A stretch of DNA of 64,000 bases from Cytophagaceae bacterium (GCA_006969745.1 CP030886.1:3693234-3757233); one strand, 5' to 3'; counted from the stretch's first letter, positions 1-9,142 are shown. Notes: generated by a model from the letters alone, not told the origin. A program made the numbers and translations.

Positions 1-2147
1 TCCAGGAGGAATGCATATTGCAATGCTGTCGTTTTATACCTTTTAAACCGTCCGGATGCACCGCCGTGTCCAGCTTCCATATCTGTGTCAAGAAGCAGCG
101 TTTTATCATCCGTTTTCATATCGCGTAGTTTTGCAACCCATTTGGCGGGTTCCCAATATTGTACCTGCGAATCAAACAATCCGGTTGTGACAAGCATGTT
201 TGGATAATCCTGATTGGTCACTTGGTCGTAAGGAGAGTAGGACATCATGTATTCATAGGATTCGAGGTTTTTTGGATTGCCCCATTCGTCAAACTCATTG
301 GTGGTAAGAGGAATCGTCTCATCCCACATGGTGGACACTACATCTACAAATGGCACTGCTGCCAGTACACCATTGTATAACTCTGGCGCCAGGTTTACCA
401 CTGCGCCCATAAGTAATCCTCCGGCACTGCCTCCTTGGGCATATAGATGTTCAGGAGAAGTATACTTTTCTTCAATCAGAAACTTAGAGCAATCGATGAA
501 ATCATTGAATGTGTTCATTTTCTTAAACATCTTTCCATCTTCATACCACTGTCTTCCCATCATTTGACCTCCACGAATGTGTGCGATGGCAAATGCAAAA
601 CCTCGATCTAAGAGGCTGAGCCTTACTGAACTAAAGCTGGCATCAATTGTGGCACCATAAGATCCATATCCATATTGGAGAAGAGGACCTGATCCATCTT
701 TCTTAAACCCTTTTTTATAGACAATAGAGATCGGCACTTTCTCTCCATCTCGAACGGTAGCCCACAATCTTTCCGTCACGTAATCTTCAGGATTATGACC
801 ACCAACCACTTCTTGTTGTTTCATGAGGGTTTTCTCACGGGTATCCATATTGTAGTCAAAAGTTGAGTTTGGTGTGGTCATGGATGTATATCCAAAACGA
901 AGAACCTTAGTATTAAACTCCGCATTGACTGAAGTGTAAGCATTATAAGCAGGCTCTCCAAAATCCAGGTAATGTTCTTCACCGGATGTTTGATTGATGA
1001 TCCTTAAATTGGTAAGGCCGTTGTTTCTCTCATCTACAACCATGAAGTCATTGAAAAGCTCAATACCTTCCAACAGAACATCTTCTCTATGGGCAATCAC
1101 TTCTTTCCAATTTTCTTTTCCGGTAGCCTCTATAGGTGTTTCCATCAAGCGGAAATTGGTCGCATCCCAATTAGTAACAATGTAAAATTTGTCTTCAAAG
1201 TGAGCAATGCTGTACTCGTGAGCTTTTTCGTCTCTTGGGATGAATTGCTTGAAATCACCACGAGGAGTATTTGCATCTAAAATGTGATAATCACTTACGA
1301 GGGTGCTGCTATTGTAAATAATTATAAAATCATCTGATTTTGACTTATAGACTCCAATGTAAAATGAAGGATCTTTTTCGTGATACACCATTACATCGGT
1401 TTCTGGCTGAGTGCCCAGTTCGTGTCTATAGATTTTTTCTGAAAGCAAAGAGACCTTGTTTTTGGCCGTGTAGAAGAATGTTTTATTGTCGTTTGCCCAA
1501 GCTCCACCTCCGGTAGTATTAGCGATTTGATCATCAATCATTTCGCCAGTCTCCAGGTTTTTAAATCTGATGGTATAGATTCTACGGCTTAAAGTGTCTT
1601 CCGCAAAGGCAAGTATTTTATTGTCCGGACTTACATTAATTCCACCGGCTGCATAGTAGTCATAACCTTCTGCGAGCTCATTTACATTTATCAAAATCTC
1701 TTCTTCAGCATCAAGTGTTCCATTTTTCCGACAGTAAATAGGATATTCACCGCCTTCTTCGTATCGGGTATAGTACCAGTATCCATTGGATAAGTATGGA
1801 ACAGATTCATCTGTCTGTTTAATCCTCCCAACTATTTCGTCGTAAAGTTTTTCCTGCAATGATTCAGTATGAGACATCACTGCCTTTGTGTAATCGTTCT
1901 CAGAATTCAGGTACGCTAAAACTTCTTTTGTATGCTCGTCAGGGTTCTCTGCACGTTTTTGTTCATCTGTCAAACGCATCCAGAAGTATGGATCTACTCG
2001 TGTTTGACCGTGTTCTTTAAGAACAGTATCAGCCTTAGCTGCAACGGGTGCATCTGGTCTCATTGATTTTTTTTCAGTTGTTTGGTTGGTGCATGCTGTC
2101 AGCAATATGATTCCGACTAGCATAGCGATTGATTTGAAATAATTCAT
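1..2147 (-). CDS. ptrB: Oligopeptidase B / prolyl oligopeptidase family lipoprotein (S9A), 3' end cut by window edge
   Basis: Serine peptidase that cleaves short peptides, probably after basic residues if it is a true oligopeptidase B. The open frame runs from the ATG at 2147 off the left edge, showing 715 residues. The N-terminus has a lipoprotein signal with lipobox LTAC (Cys19), so the enzyme is probably anchored in the envelope. A seven-bladed propeller region comes first, opening with the family pattern RVDPYFWMR. The alpha/beta-hydrolase domain follows, with the nucleophile in QGGSAGG (Ser574), the Asp in GLFDSQV and the His in AGHGG. E. coli PtrB has 686 residues, so only a few C-terminal residues are likely missing. 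The family is clear. PtrB rather than a prolyl-specific relative is inferred from overall similarity. Confidence 0.9.
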   Translation of the reverse strand, partial: MNYFKSIAMLVGIILLTACTNQTTEKKSMRPDAPVAAKADTVLKEHGQTRVDPYFWMRLTDEQKRAENPDEHTKEVLAYLNSENDYTKAVMSHTESLQEKLYDEIVGRIKQTDESVPYLSNGYWYYTRYEEGGEYPIYCRKNGTLDAEEEILINVNELAEGYDYYAAGGINVSPDNKILAFAEDTLSRRIYTIRFKNLETGEMIDDQIANTTGGGAWANDNKTFFYTAKNKVSLLSEKIYRHELGTQPETDVMVYHEKDPSFYIGVYKSKSDDFIIIYNSSTLVSDYHILDANTPRGDFKQFIPRDEKAHEYSIAHFEDKFYIVTNWDATNFRLMETPIEATGKENWKEVIAHREDVLLEGIELFNDFMVVDERNNGLTNLRIINQTSGEEHYLDFGEPAYNAYTSVNAEFNTKVLRFGYTSMTTPNSTFDYNMDTREKTLMKQQEVVGGHNPEDYVTERLWATVRDGEKVPISIVYKKGFKKDGSGPLLQYGYGSYGATIDASFSSVRLSLLDRGFAFAIAHIRGGQMMGRQWYEDGKMFKKMNTFNDFIDCSKFLIEEKYTSPEHLYAQGGSAGGLLMGAVVNLAPELYNGVLAAVPFVDVVSTMWDETIPLTTNEFDEWGNPKNLESYEYMMSYSPYDQVTNQDYPNMLVTTGLFDSQVQYWEPAKWVAKLRDMKTDDKTLLLDTDMEAGHGGASGRFKRYKTTALQYAFLL

Positions 2148-2292
2148 TTTCTTGAATTCGTTTTAAAGGCCGCAAGTTCCCCATTCAATTAAAATATTCC
2201 TAATCAGTTTATATAATCGGTATTGAAATAAGCAGATAGTTTATGGTCACACTAAATGTTTCTACATTTAAGAATTCTTACTCACCAAACGT

Positions 2293-4041
2293 ATGAAGAG
2301 ACTAATCTTCTACATATTCATTTTTTCGGCTGTCCAGCTTGCCTCCAGCCAGACAAGTATTGACTCATTGAATATGCTGCTTAATAATGTGCAGCAAAAG
2401 TCTGAGACACATGTAGAGCTATTATTCAATTTAGCGGATGAATTGCGTCAGGTAGATCCTGATAGTTCGTTAAAGACAGCACAATTAGCTTTTGATATAG
2501 CTCAGGAAAAATCCATGGAAGACCAAAAAGCTTCCGCACTTCATAGAATTGCAACAGCTTTCAATTTCCTTGGAAAATTTGATACTGCAGTGGTGATTGG
2601 TTATCAAGCTATTGAAGAAGGAGAGAAGCTGGAAGACAAAGGAGCCTTGATGAAGGCACTTAATGCGCAGGCCATAAATTTTTATTATCTGGATGATTTG
2701 ATAAAAGCAGCTGAGTATTTTGATCGCTGCTATGAGGTAGCTCTACAGGAAAATAATGAGCTAGAGGCCGCCAACGCACTTCAAAATATCGGACTTGTAA
2801 AGGGAATTTCAGGCGATGTAGAGTCTGAGATAGCAAACTATCAGAAAGCCAAAGAAGTCATGCGAAGGTTGGGCTTTGAAGAGGGAGTGGCCAATATTGA
2901 TATGAATATTGGCACGGCATATATATCGCTGGACAAATTTTCTGAAGGATTGAAAGCATTTGAGGAAGCTCAGGTGGTTTTTGAAAAGCTTGGACACAAA
3001 GCCGCACTCTGTGTCATTCATACAAATCTTGCAGAGACCAATTTGATTTTAGGTAGACTAAATGAAGCAGAAAAAAATGCGCTCATATCCATTGCGATCG
3101 CAGATGAACTTCTCTTAGCCAATGAGAAGAAGTATACTATTGAGATACTTAGTAAGATCTACCAAAATCAAGGAGATTTTGAAAAAGCGTTATTGACGCT
3201 CAAGGAATTTCAACTTCTCAAAGACAGTATCTTCAAAGAAGAGAAACTTAGTCAGATAGAAGAGCTGAAAGTTGCTTACGAAACCAAACAGAGAGAGGAT
3301 GATATTGCTCTTCTGAATGCGTCGAATGAACTAAAGGATGCACGTCTAGATAAGCAAAGAATATTTTTAATAGTACTAATAGGAGGCTCGGTCATCTTTC
3401 TCATCATGATGCTTATTTTATTTAATAGATATAAGCTGAAAAAGCGAAGTGCCGAGGAGAAAGAGGTTTTGTTGAAAGAGATTCATCACCGGGTAAAAAA
3501 TAACCTGCAAATCATTGAGAGTCTATTGAGTCTACAAGAACAAACCAAAGGGAATAGAAAGCCAGAGGAACTCTTGAAGGTAAGTCAGGATAGAATTCAT
3601 GCTATCTCCGCAATCCATGACAAGTTGTATCAATCCAGCAATTTGAAAGAGATCAATTTTAAGTCTTACATAGTCGATTTAATCGAGCATTTTTCTACTT
3701 CTTACTCTGTAGAAAACCTACGTTTCCAAACAAATGTAGAAGAAGTAGATTTAGATCTTGACCAGCTTATACCCTGCGGACTGATTGTGAATGAGTTAGT
3801 AACTAATAGCATTAAATACGCTTTTGAAAAATCTGAGTATCCGACCATAGAAATAAAGGGAGAGAAGACTGAGGGTATGTATCACCTTAGAATAGCTGAT
3901 AATGGATGTGGGTTTGATGAACAAAGCAATAGTCACTCCATTGGACTAAGACTCGTCAAATCTTTGGTTCAACAAATCAATGGATCTATCGAAAGGTTGA
4001 GCATGAAGGGAACAGCTTATCAAATTTCATTCACACCATAA
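2293..4041 (+). CDS. TPR sensor histidine kinase (HisKA_2 type)
   Basis: Membrane histidine kinase of the Bacteroidota LytS-like kind, partner of the LytTR regulator that starts at the next base. A signal peptide (residues 1-20) leads into a periplasmic TPR array (about 25-300), a coiled coil (about 305-355), one membrane span (357-377) and a cytoplasmic kinase. The H-box is EIHHRVKNNLQ with the phospho-accepting His at 398/399, followed by an N-box (NELVTNSIKYAF) and a G-box (DNGCGF). The TAA stop at 4039-4041 abuts the ATG of the regulator with no gap, which implies translational coupling. The TPRs probably sense a protein or peptide; the ligand is unknown. Confidence 0.93.
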   Translation: MKRLIFYIFIFSAVQLASSQTSIDSLNMLLNNVQQKSETHVELLFNLADELRQVDPDSSLKTAQLAFDIAQEKSMEDQKASALHRIATAFNFLGKFDTAVVIGYQAIEEGEKLEDKGALMKALNAQAINFYYLDDLIKAAEYFDRCYEVALQENNELEAANALQNIGLVKGISGDVESEIANYQKAKEVMRRLGFEEGVANIDMNIGTAYISLDKFSEGLKAFEEAQVVFEKLGHKAALCVIHTNLAETNLILGRLNEAEKNALISIAIADELLLANEKKYTIEILSKIYQNQGDFEKALLTLKEFQLLKDSIFKEEKLSQIEELKVAYETKQREDDIALLNASNELKDARLDKQRIFLIVLIGGSVIFLIMMLILFNRYKLKKRSAEEKEVLLKEIHHRVKNNLQIIESLLSLQEQTKGNRKPEELLKVSQDRIHAISAIHDKLYQSSNLKEINFKSYIVDLIEHFSTSYSVENLRFQTNVEEVDLDLDQLIPCGLIVNELVTNSIKYAFEKSEYPTIEIKGEKTEGMYHLRIADNGCGFDEQSNSHSIGLRLVKSLVQQINGSIERLSMKGTAYQISFTP

Positions 4042-4758
4042 ATGGAAAAACGCACTATTTTAATAGTTGAGGATGAGGCAGCCATCGCCATGGATATCGA
4101 GATGCGCCTAATAGCAATGGACTTTTTGATCCAAGCTACCGTGGGTACCCCTTCAGATGCGATAGCTCATTTGCAAACTGAAAAACCGGACTTGGTTTTG
4201 ATGGATATTAACTTAAAAGGTGGAGATGAAGGAATTGATTTGGCTGAAGAAGTAATGATTAAATGGCAAATACCAGTTGTATTCCTTTCCGCATATACGG
4301 ATTCACAAACATTTAGTAAAGCGGTATCGATCAATCCCTTTGGATACGTTTCCAAACCATTTAAAGATGCAGATTTGAGAAATGCCATTCAGCTGGCCAT
4401 TCACAATCATGCAAACACAATCATTCTTCCTAAAAAAAATCCGGATAGACCTACTGATTCCATTTTTGTAAAGGATGGATCTGGGTTGATCCAGCTAAAA
4501 TTTGTTGACATTCAGTGGATCCAAGCCTATGATAATTACTGTAAGGTTCATCTCACGGATGAGCATTATCTAGTGAACTTGCTTTTAAAAGAATTTGATG
4601 AAAAGCTTCCGGATTATTTTATAAGAGTGCACCGATCATTTTTAGTGTCAGCTGCTCATATTCATAAGATATCATCCGATACGATCCATATTGGAGGCAA
4701 TGAAATCCCAATTGGAAAGGTATATAAGCAAAAGCTGCTGGATTTCCTTAATGTGTAG
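4042..4758 (+). CDS. LytTR family response regulator
   Basis: Transcription regulator of 238 residues. The receiver domain occupies about residues 5-120, with the acidic pair EDE near the start, phospho-acceptor Asp55 in LMDINL and the conserved Lys in YVSKPF. A LytTR DNA-binding domain occupies about 145-238, with the signature WIQAYDNYCKVH and the RVHRSFLV strand. It is the cognate partner of the upstream TPR kinase, with no intergenic base. LytTR domains bind pairs of direct repeats about two helical turns apart, and three repeats with exactly 21-bp spacing lie just after this gene at 4763-4813, before the surface-fibre gene, which makes that gene a probable target. Confidence 0.95.
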   Translation: MEKRTILIVEDEAAIAMDIEMRLIAMDFLIQATVGTPSDAIAHLQTEKPDLVLMDINLKGGDEGIDLAEEVMIKWQIPVVFLSAYTDSQTFSKAVSINPFGYVSKPFKDADLRNAIQLAIHNHANTIILPKKNPDRPTDSIFVKDGSGLIQLKFVDIQWIQAYDNYCKVHLTDEHYLVNLLLKEFDEKLPDYFIRVHRSFLVSAAHIHKISSDTIHIGGNEIPIGKVYKQKLLDFLNV

Positions 4759-4762
4759 AACT

Positions 4763-4813
4763 TTCACTTATAAATATCTACCATTCACTTATTATATCTA
4801 AGAGTTCACTTGC
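4763..4813 (+). promoter_or_regulatory. Three direct repeats TTCACTT(AT) with 21-bp period: candidate LytTR operator
   Basis: TTCACTT occurs at 4763, 4784 and 4805, exactly 21 bp apart. The first two copies extend to TTCACTTAT. A 9-bp direct repeat with a 12-bp spacer is the layout known for AgrA-type LytTR sites. The array lies between the LytTR gene (ends 4758) and the fibre gene (ATG 4875), about 60-110 bp upstream of that start. Binding by the neighbouring regulator is inferred. Confidence 0.6.
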
Positions 4814-4874
4814 TATTGTTCAGAGCGCATTTGAATAGAACCTAGCTTCATGTGAAAATAAAACCTTAAGTCAC

Positions 4875-6857
4875 ATGAAAAAAATAATACTCACCCTGGC
4901 CTCCGCCTGCATATCGTTGGCGCTTTTTGCGCAAACAAATACTAGCTACCCGATGGCCAACGCTGGAAATGGAGATAGTGGTATGCAGAATACTTCGGTA
5001 GGTATTTCCGCCGGAAATAATCTATCTATTGTCAGCACCAACAATACACTAATTGGTTTCAACGCTGGACTCAATACCTTCGGTAGTTCCAATACATTCG
5101 TCGGTAGTTTCTCTGGTCAATCAAATACAACTGGAGCTGGGAATGCCTTTTTTGGTATTTCATCTGGACGATATCACACGACCGGAAAATGGAATACCTT
5201 CATTGGGAATGGAGCAGGTCAATCCAGCACTTCAGGAACCCATAACACATTTTTAGGAACTGGAACTGGAGCTAATAACGGTATCGGCGGTGGCAATACG
5301 TATGCTGGTGCATATGCCGGATATCAAGCTACGGGAAGCTACAATGCATTTTTTGGAGGTTATGCTGGTGAAAACAATTCATCTGACGCAAATACTTTTA
5401 TTGGTCATACGGCTGGGCGCAATAATACAGCAGGGGCAAATAATGTATTTGTTGGACAGGCCACAGGCATCAATAATACATTCGGTTCGTCAAATACTTT
5501 TATTGGCAAAGAGAGCGGATATAAAAATAGGGAAGGAGAGAACAATACGTTCGTTGGATATCGCGCAGGATACAGCAATGAGACAGGAGCCAATACTTAT
5601 ATCGGCTATGCGTCTGGGGAGGCCAATGCAGTCGGAAATGCAAACACTTTTGTAGGGTTTAAAACTGGTAATTTGACCACTGCTGATGGGAATACTTTTG
5701 TCGGACATCAGGCCGGTCATAAAACCACCATTGGCTCTCAAAACACCTTCATTGGTCACCTAGCAGGTAATTTGAATGAAAGCGGAGTTGACAATGTATT
5801 TATAGGAACATGGGCTGGAAATTCCAATAGAACGGCACACGATAACACTTTTGTAGGTGGGCTATCAGGAACCTTTAATGAGCGTGGCGAGCAAAATACA
5901 TTTCTTGGAAAATATTCTGGAAACAAAAACAGAGATGGCAGTCGCAACACCTACCTTGGCGTGTATTCAGGCTACAACAATGTGGTAGGAGAAGATAATG
6001 TATACCTAGGGTATAATGCTGGACACAAAGGCCAAAGGGCATTTAGAAACGTATTTCTAGGATACGAGGCTGGATATTTCGAGGAAGAATCAAATAAGCT
6101 TCATATCTCAAATGATAGATTTTCCAATCTGATCTACGGAGATTTCAGCAAAAATCATGTCGCCATTGGTACCATTCCGCCTACAGCATATCAGGATAAG
6201 TACACTTTATATGTAGATGGCGATGCATATGCAACAGGTTTTTGGCAGTCCTCAGATGCTCGTCTCAAAAAAAACAGACAAGTCATTGCTGGTGCACTTG
6301 AAAAAGTTAGAAAAATTGAGGGCGTTACCTACACCTACAAGTCAGATCAGAAAATCAATCTTCCGAAAGGAAAGCAGGTAGGTTTTATGGCTCAAGAACT
6401 GAAAGAGGTACTGCCAGAAGCAGTTGCAGAGCTCAAAGATGGATCTCTTGCTGTTGATTATTCTAAAGTAGTACCGCTACTGGTTGAGGCAATAAAGGAA
6501 CTGTCAGGTGAGATTGAGAAGATGAAATTAGCAGCTCATTCCAATACCAAAGAAATAGAATCAATAGATAGCGATGGTGTCATGAATGATTTGCAGGGAT
6601 TTGGTATGGAGCAGAACTACCCAAATCCTGCCGATGGTCAGACAACAATTGTATATCAAATTCCATCTGAATTCATCGGCAATGCGCGATTGATAGTATT
6701 CGACTTACAAGGGAAAAAAGTGGCTGAGATTGAAGGTCTGCGTTCTGGAAGAAATGAATTGAATCTTAGCAAAGCCGAAATAGGTACCGGACTATTTCAT
6801 TACAGCTTAGTTGTGGATAATCAGATTGTGGAAACAAAAAAGATGCTCTTGGAATAG
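4875..6857 (+). CDS. Secreted beta-helix fibre with S74 intramolecular chaperone domain and T9SS type A sorting signal
   Basis: Predicted surface or secreted trimeric fibre of 660 residues. A signal peptide (1-19) is followed by about 21 tandem repeats of the type NTFIGxxAG at about 55-415, which resemble the left-handed beta-roll heads of YadA-like adhesins. The Peptidase_S74 domain begins at about residue 460 (SSDARLKKN) and includes GFMAQELKEVLPEAV and VDYSKVVPLL. In phage tailspikes this domain trimerises the fibre and then cuts itself off just before the conserved Ser. A type A T9SS C-terminal domain (QNYPNPADG onward, about 585-660) follows. If autocleavage happens, the sorting signal leaves with the chaperone. 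The gene lies downstream of the LytTR repeats and ends at a strong terminator. Confidence 0.88.
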   Translation: MKKIILTLASACISLALFAQTNTSYPMANAGNGDSGMQNTSVGISAGNNLSIVSTNNTLIGFNAGLNTFGSSNTFVGSFSGQSNTTGAGNAFFGISSGRYHTTGKWNTFIGNGAGQSSTSGTHNTFLGTGTGANNGIGGGNTYAGAYAGYQATGSYNAFFGGYAGENNSSDANTFIGHTAGRNNTAGANNVFVGQATGINNTFGSSNTFIGKESGYKNREGENNTFVGYRAGYSNETGANTYIGYASGEANAVGNANTFVGFKTGNLTTADGNTFVGHQAGHKTTIGSQNTFIGHLAGNLNESGVDNVFIGTWAGNSNRTAHDNTFVGGLSGTFNERGEQNTFLGKYSGNKNRDGSRNTYLGVYSGYNNVVGEDNVYLGYNAGHKGQRAFRNVFLGYEAGYFEEESNKLHISNDRFSNLIYGDFSKNHVAIGTIPPTAYQDKYTLYVDGDAYATGFWQSSDARLKKNRQVIAGALEKVRKIEGVTYTYKSDQKINLPKGKQVGFMAQELKEVLPEAVAELKDGSLAVDYSKVVPLLVEAIKELSGEIEKMKLAAHSNTKEIESIDSDGVMNDLQGFGMEQNYPNPADGQTTIVYQIPSEFIGNARLIVFDLQGKKVAEIEGLRSGRNELNLSKAEIGTGLFHYSLVVDNQIVETKKMLLE

Positions 6858-6887
6858 TATGGTCGATTATACCGTCCGAGTAGTAAA

Positions 6888-6914
6888 AAAGCCCCTTGGT
6901 TCTCAAGGGGCTTT
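6888..6914. terminator. Bidirectional intrinsic terminator
   Basis: Stem AAAGCCCCTTG / CAAGGGGCTTT with a short loop, flanked by an A-run on the left and a T-rich stretch on the right. It lies between the convergent fibre gene and 3-hydroxybutyryl-CoA dehydrogenase gene and can serve both. Confidence 0.85.
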
Positions 6915-6921
6915 GATTCTT

Positions 6922-7809
6922 TTATTTAAACATCTCACTAACCACCAGGTCTTTTGAACCGGGCGTGTACTTATAAAACCCTTCTCCGGTCTTGGCTCCA
7001 AGATATCCTGCAGTTACCATGTTTACCAATAAAGGACATGGGGCATATTTAGGGTTGCCAAATCCTTCGTAGAGTACATTCATGATCGAAAGACAAACAT
7101 CAAGACCGATAAAATCCGCAAGGTGCAATGGTCCCATTGGATGAGCCATTCCCAGTTTCATCACTGTATCAATTTCTTCTACTCCAGCTACACCTTCGTG
7201 CAAAGTGATGATCGCCTCATTGATCATCGGCATCAGGATTCTATTGGCTACAAAACCAGGATAATCATTTACCTCTACAGGTACTTTCCCCAGCTTCTTG
7301 CTCATTTCCATGATAGTTGTTGTCGTCTCATCCGAGGTAGCATATCCTCTAATCACTTCGATGAGTTTCATCACAGGCACGGGATTCATGAAGTGCATCC
7401 CGATTACTTTGTCAGGTCGCTTTGTTGCTGCCGCAATTTTAGTGATGGAAATTGAAGATGTATTTGTAGATAGTATGGCTCCATCTGGTGCATGAGCATC
7501 CATCGTTTCAAAAATCTTCTTTTTAATATCAAAGTTCTCGGTTGCTGCTTCTACAACTAGATCAGCATTTTTAACACCTTCTTCTGTCGAGGTGAATGTT
7601 TTGATATTCTTAAGTGCGGCTTCCTTGTCAGATTCACTAATTTTTTCCTTTTGAACCATGCGATCCAAATTCTTCGATATGGTCGCAATTGCTTTTTCCA
7701 AAGCGCCTTGGTTGATATCAATAAGCGAAACGCTAAATCCACTTTGAGCGAAAACGTGAGCGATACCATTTCCCATGGTTCCGCTACCTATTACTGCTAT
7801 ATTCTTCAT
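6922..7809 (-). CDS. hbd: 3-hydroxybutyryl-CoA dehydrogenase (3-hydroxyacyl-CoA dehydrogenase family)
   Basis: Soluble NAD-dependent dehydrogenase that interconverts acetoacetyl-CoA and 3-hydroxybutyryl-CoA, used in fatty-acid degradation or butanoate metabolism. It has 295 residues, the usual length. The Rossmann fold starts at once with IGSGTMGNGIAH (about residues 6-17). The signature HFMNPVPVMKLIEVI sits at about 140, NDYPGFVANRI near 180, and the C-terminal dimer domain contains GMAHPMGPLHLADFIGLD. The start is 4 bp downstream of the fba stop, so the two genes are probably cotranscribed. Confidence 0.95.
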   Translation of the reverse strand: MKNIAVIGSGTMGNGIAHVFAQSGFSVSLIDINQGALEKAIATISKNLDRMVQKEKISESDKEAALKNIKTFTSTEEGVKNADLVVEAATENFDIKKKIFETMDAHAPDGAILSTNTSSISITKIAAATKRPDKVIGMHFMNPVPVMKLIEVIRGYATSDETTTTIMEMSKKLGKVPVEVNDYPGFVANRILMPMINEAIITLHEGVAGVEEIDTVMKLGMAHPMGPLHLADFIGLDVCLSIMNVLYEGFGNPKYAPCPLLVNMVTAGYLGAKTGEGFYKYTPGSKDLVVSEMFK

Positions 7810-7813
7810 TTAA

Positions 7814-8878
7814 TTAAGCGTTCTTCCCTACACAATTCAAATCCTCGAAAGCCAATTTCAACCTTTCCACAAAAGATTTTTCAGCTTCTCGTACCCATAC
7901 ACGAGGATCATAAAATTTCTTATTTGGTTTATCATCTCCTTCAGGATTTCCAATTTGAGCTTGCAGATACCCTTCTTTATCCTGATAGTAACCTCTTACG
8001 CCATCCCAGTAAGCCCACTGAAGATCCGTGTCTATGTTCATTTTGATAGCTCCATAGGAAATTGCTTCTCTTATTTCTTCTCTTGATGAGCCTGATCCGC
8101 CATGAAAGACAAAGTTTACTGGATTGCTGGAAGTATTGTGCTTTTCCTGAATGTGATTCTGAGAGTTTTTAAGAATGATAGGAGTAAGCTTAACGTTACC
8201 TGGTTTGTAAACTCCATGGACATTACCGAAGGCAGCAGCAATAGTGAAGTTATCACTTACTTCTTTTAGCTTTTCGTAAGCATATGCAACTTCTTCTGGT
8301 TGGGTGTAAAGCATAGAGTTGTCTACATCCGAATTGTCAACTCCATCTTCTTCGCCTCCTGTAACTCCAAGCTCGATTTCAAGGGTCATACCCATCTTCG
8401 CCATTCGCTTAAAATACTCGACACATGTGCCAATGTTTTCTTCTATTGGCTCTTCTGAAAGATCCAACATGTGGGACGAGTATAGTGGTTTGCCTGTTTG
8501 TTCAAAGTGTTTTTCTCCCGCATCTAAAAGACCATCAATCCAAGGTAGAAGTTTGCGGGCAGCATGATCTGTGTGTAATATAACAGACACTCCGTATGCT
8601 TCAGCTAGTTGATGAACGTGATGTGCACCTGCAATTCCACCTGCAATTGCTGCAGTTTGTCCATCATTAGAAAGACCTTTACCGGCCATAAAAGCAGCTC
8701 CCCCATTGGAAAATTGTATCATTACTGGAGAGTTGATGTCTCTCGCCGTTTCCAATACTGCATTTACGGTGCTTGAACTTGTTACATTCACAGCAGGTAA
8801 TGCAAAATCGTTTTCATTGGCAAAATTGAGAAGGTCTGTGACTTCCTGTCCGGTCAGTACACCAGGTCTAAATTTCAT
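7814..8878 (-). CDS. fbaA: Class II fructose-bisphosphate aldolase
   Basis: Zinc-dependent glycolytic and gluconeogenic enzyme that splits fructose 1,6-bisphosphate into dihydroxyacetone phosphate and glyceraldehyde 3-phosphate. Length is 354 residues, like E. coli FbaA (359). Visible landmarks are the zinc and catalytic motif HTDHAARKLLPWI, the acidic EIELGVTGGEEDGVD segment, the loop FHGGSGSSREE and NIDTDLQWAYW. An exact -7 element TATATTTG lies 41 bases upstream of the start. The hbd gene follows 4 bp downstream. Confidence 0.97.
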   Translation of the reverse strand: MKFRPGVLTGQEVTDLLNFANENDFALPAVNVTSSSTVNAVLETARDINSPVMIQFSNGGAAFMAGKGLSNDGQTAAIAGGIAGAHHVHQLAEAYGVSVILHTDHAARKLLPWIDGLLDAGEKHFEQTGKPLYSSHMLDLSEEPIEENIGTCVEYFKRMAKMGMTLEIELGVTGGEEDGVDNSDVDNSMLYTQPEEVAYAYEKLKEVSDNFTIAAAFGNVHGVYKPGNVKLTPIILKNSQNHIQEKHNTSSNPVNFVFHGGSGSSREEIREAISYGAIKMNIDTDLQWAYWDGVRGYYQDKEGYLQAQIGNPEGDDKPNKKFYDPRVWVREAEKSFVERLKLAFEDLNCVGKNA

Positions 8879-8918
8879 TGTATAAATGTTTGAGAGTTAT
8901 TAACAGAATTTCGTTCCG

Positions 8919-8926
8919 CAAATATA
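8919..8926 (-). promoter_or_regulatory. -7 promoter element for fbaA
   Basis: Read on the minus strand the sequence is TATATTTG, an exact match to the Bacteroidota -7 consensus TAnnTTTG. It leaves a leader of roughly 35 nt before the fbaA ATG. No convincing -33 TTTG was found at the right spacing. Confidence 0.6.
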
Positions 8927-8954
8927 ACTTCTAGTACATGGAATGAAAACGAAC

Positions 8955-9101
8955 TTAAGCTTCGTTGTAAGCTTGTTGTATTGTAGATGGATCAACCTTT
9001 GGATCAGAATCGATGAGCTGTGATTCTTTATCCCATTTATAGGCTGCAACAGCAAACATGGTGATAATAAAAAGCAGTTTAATTAGGATCTTCCACTTCA
9101 T
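8955..9101 (-). CDS. Small 48-residue protein with an N-terminal membrane or signal segment
   Basis: Short open frame starting MKWKILIKLLFIITMF and ending IQQAYNEA. It has a basic start, one hydrophobic span (about residues 5-20) and a polar, acidic tail rich in Asp, Gln and Ser. It fits a single-pass inner-membrane peptide or a small secreted peptide. It lies on the same strand as the DUF6249 gene and follows it after a 156-bp spacer full of inverted repeats. I do not recognise a family. The signal-like start followed by a polar tail argues for a real gene, but no homology was checked. Confidence 0.5.
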   Translation of the reverse strand: MKWKILIKLLFIITMFAVAAYKWDKESQLIDSDPKVDPSTIQQAYNEA

Positions 9102-9142
9102 AGGACTCTTTAGACCCGTGCTGCGCACTAATGGTTTAAAAA

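Noticed and set aside
4875..6857. Phage tail-fibre or prophage call from the S74 domain
   Set aside because: No other phage gene is near, and the signal peptide and T9SS signal show a cellular secreted protein.
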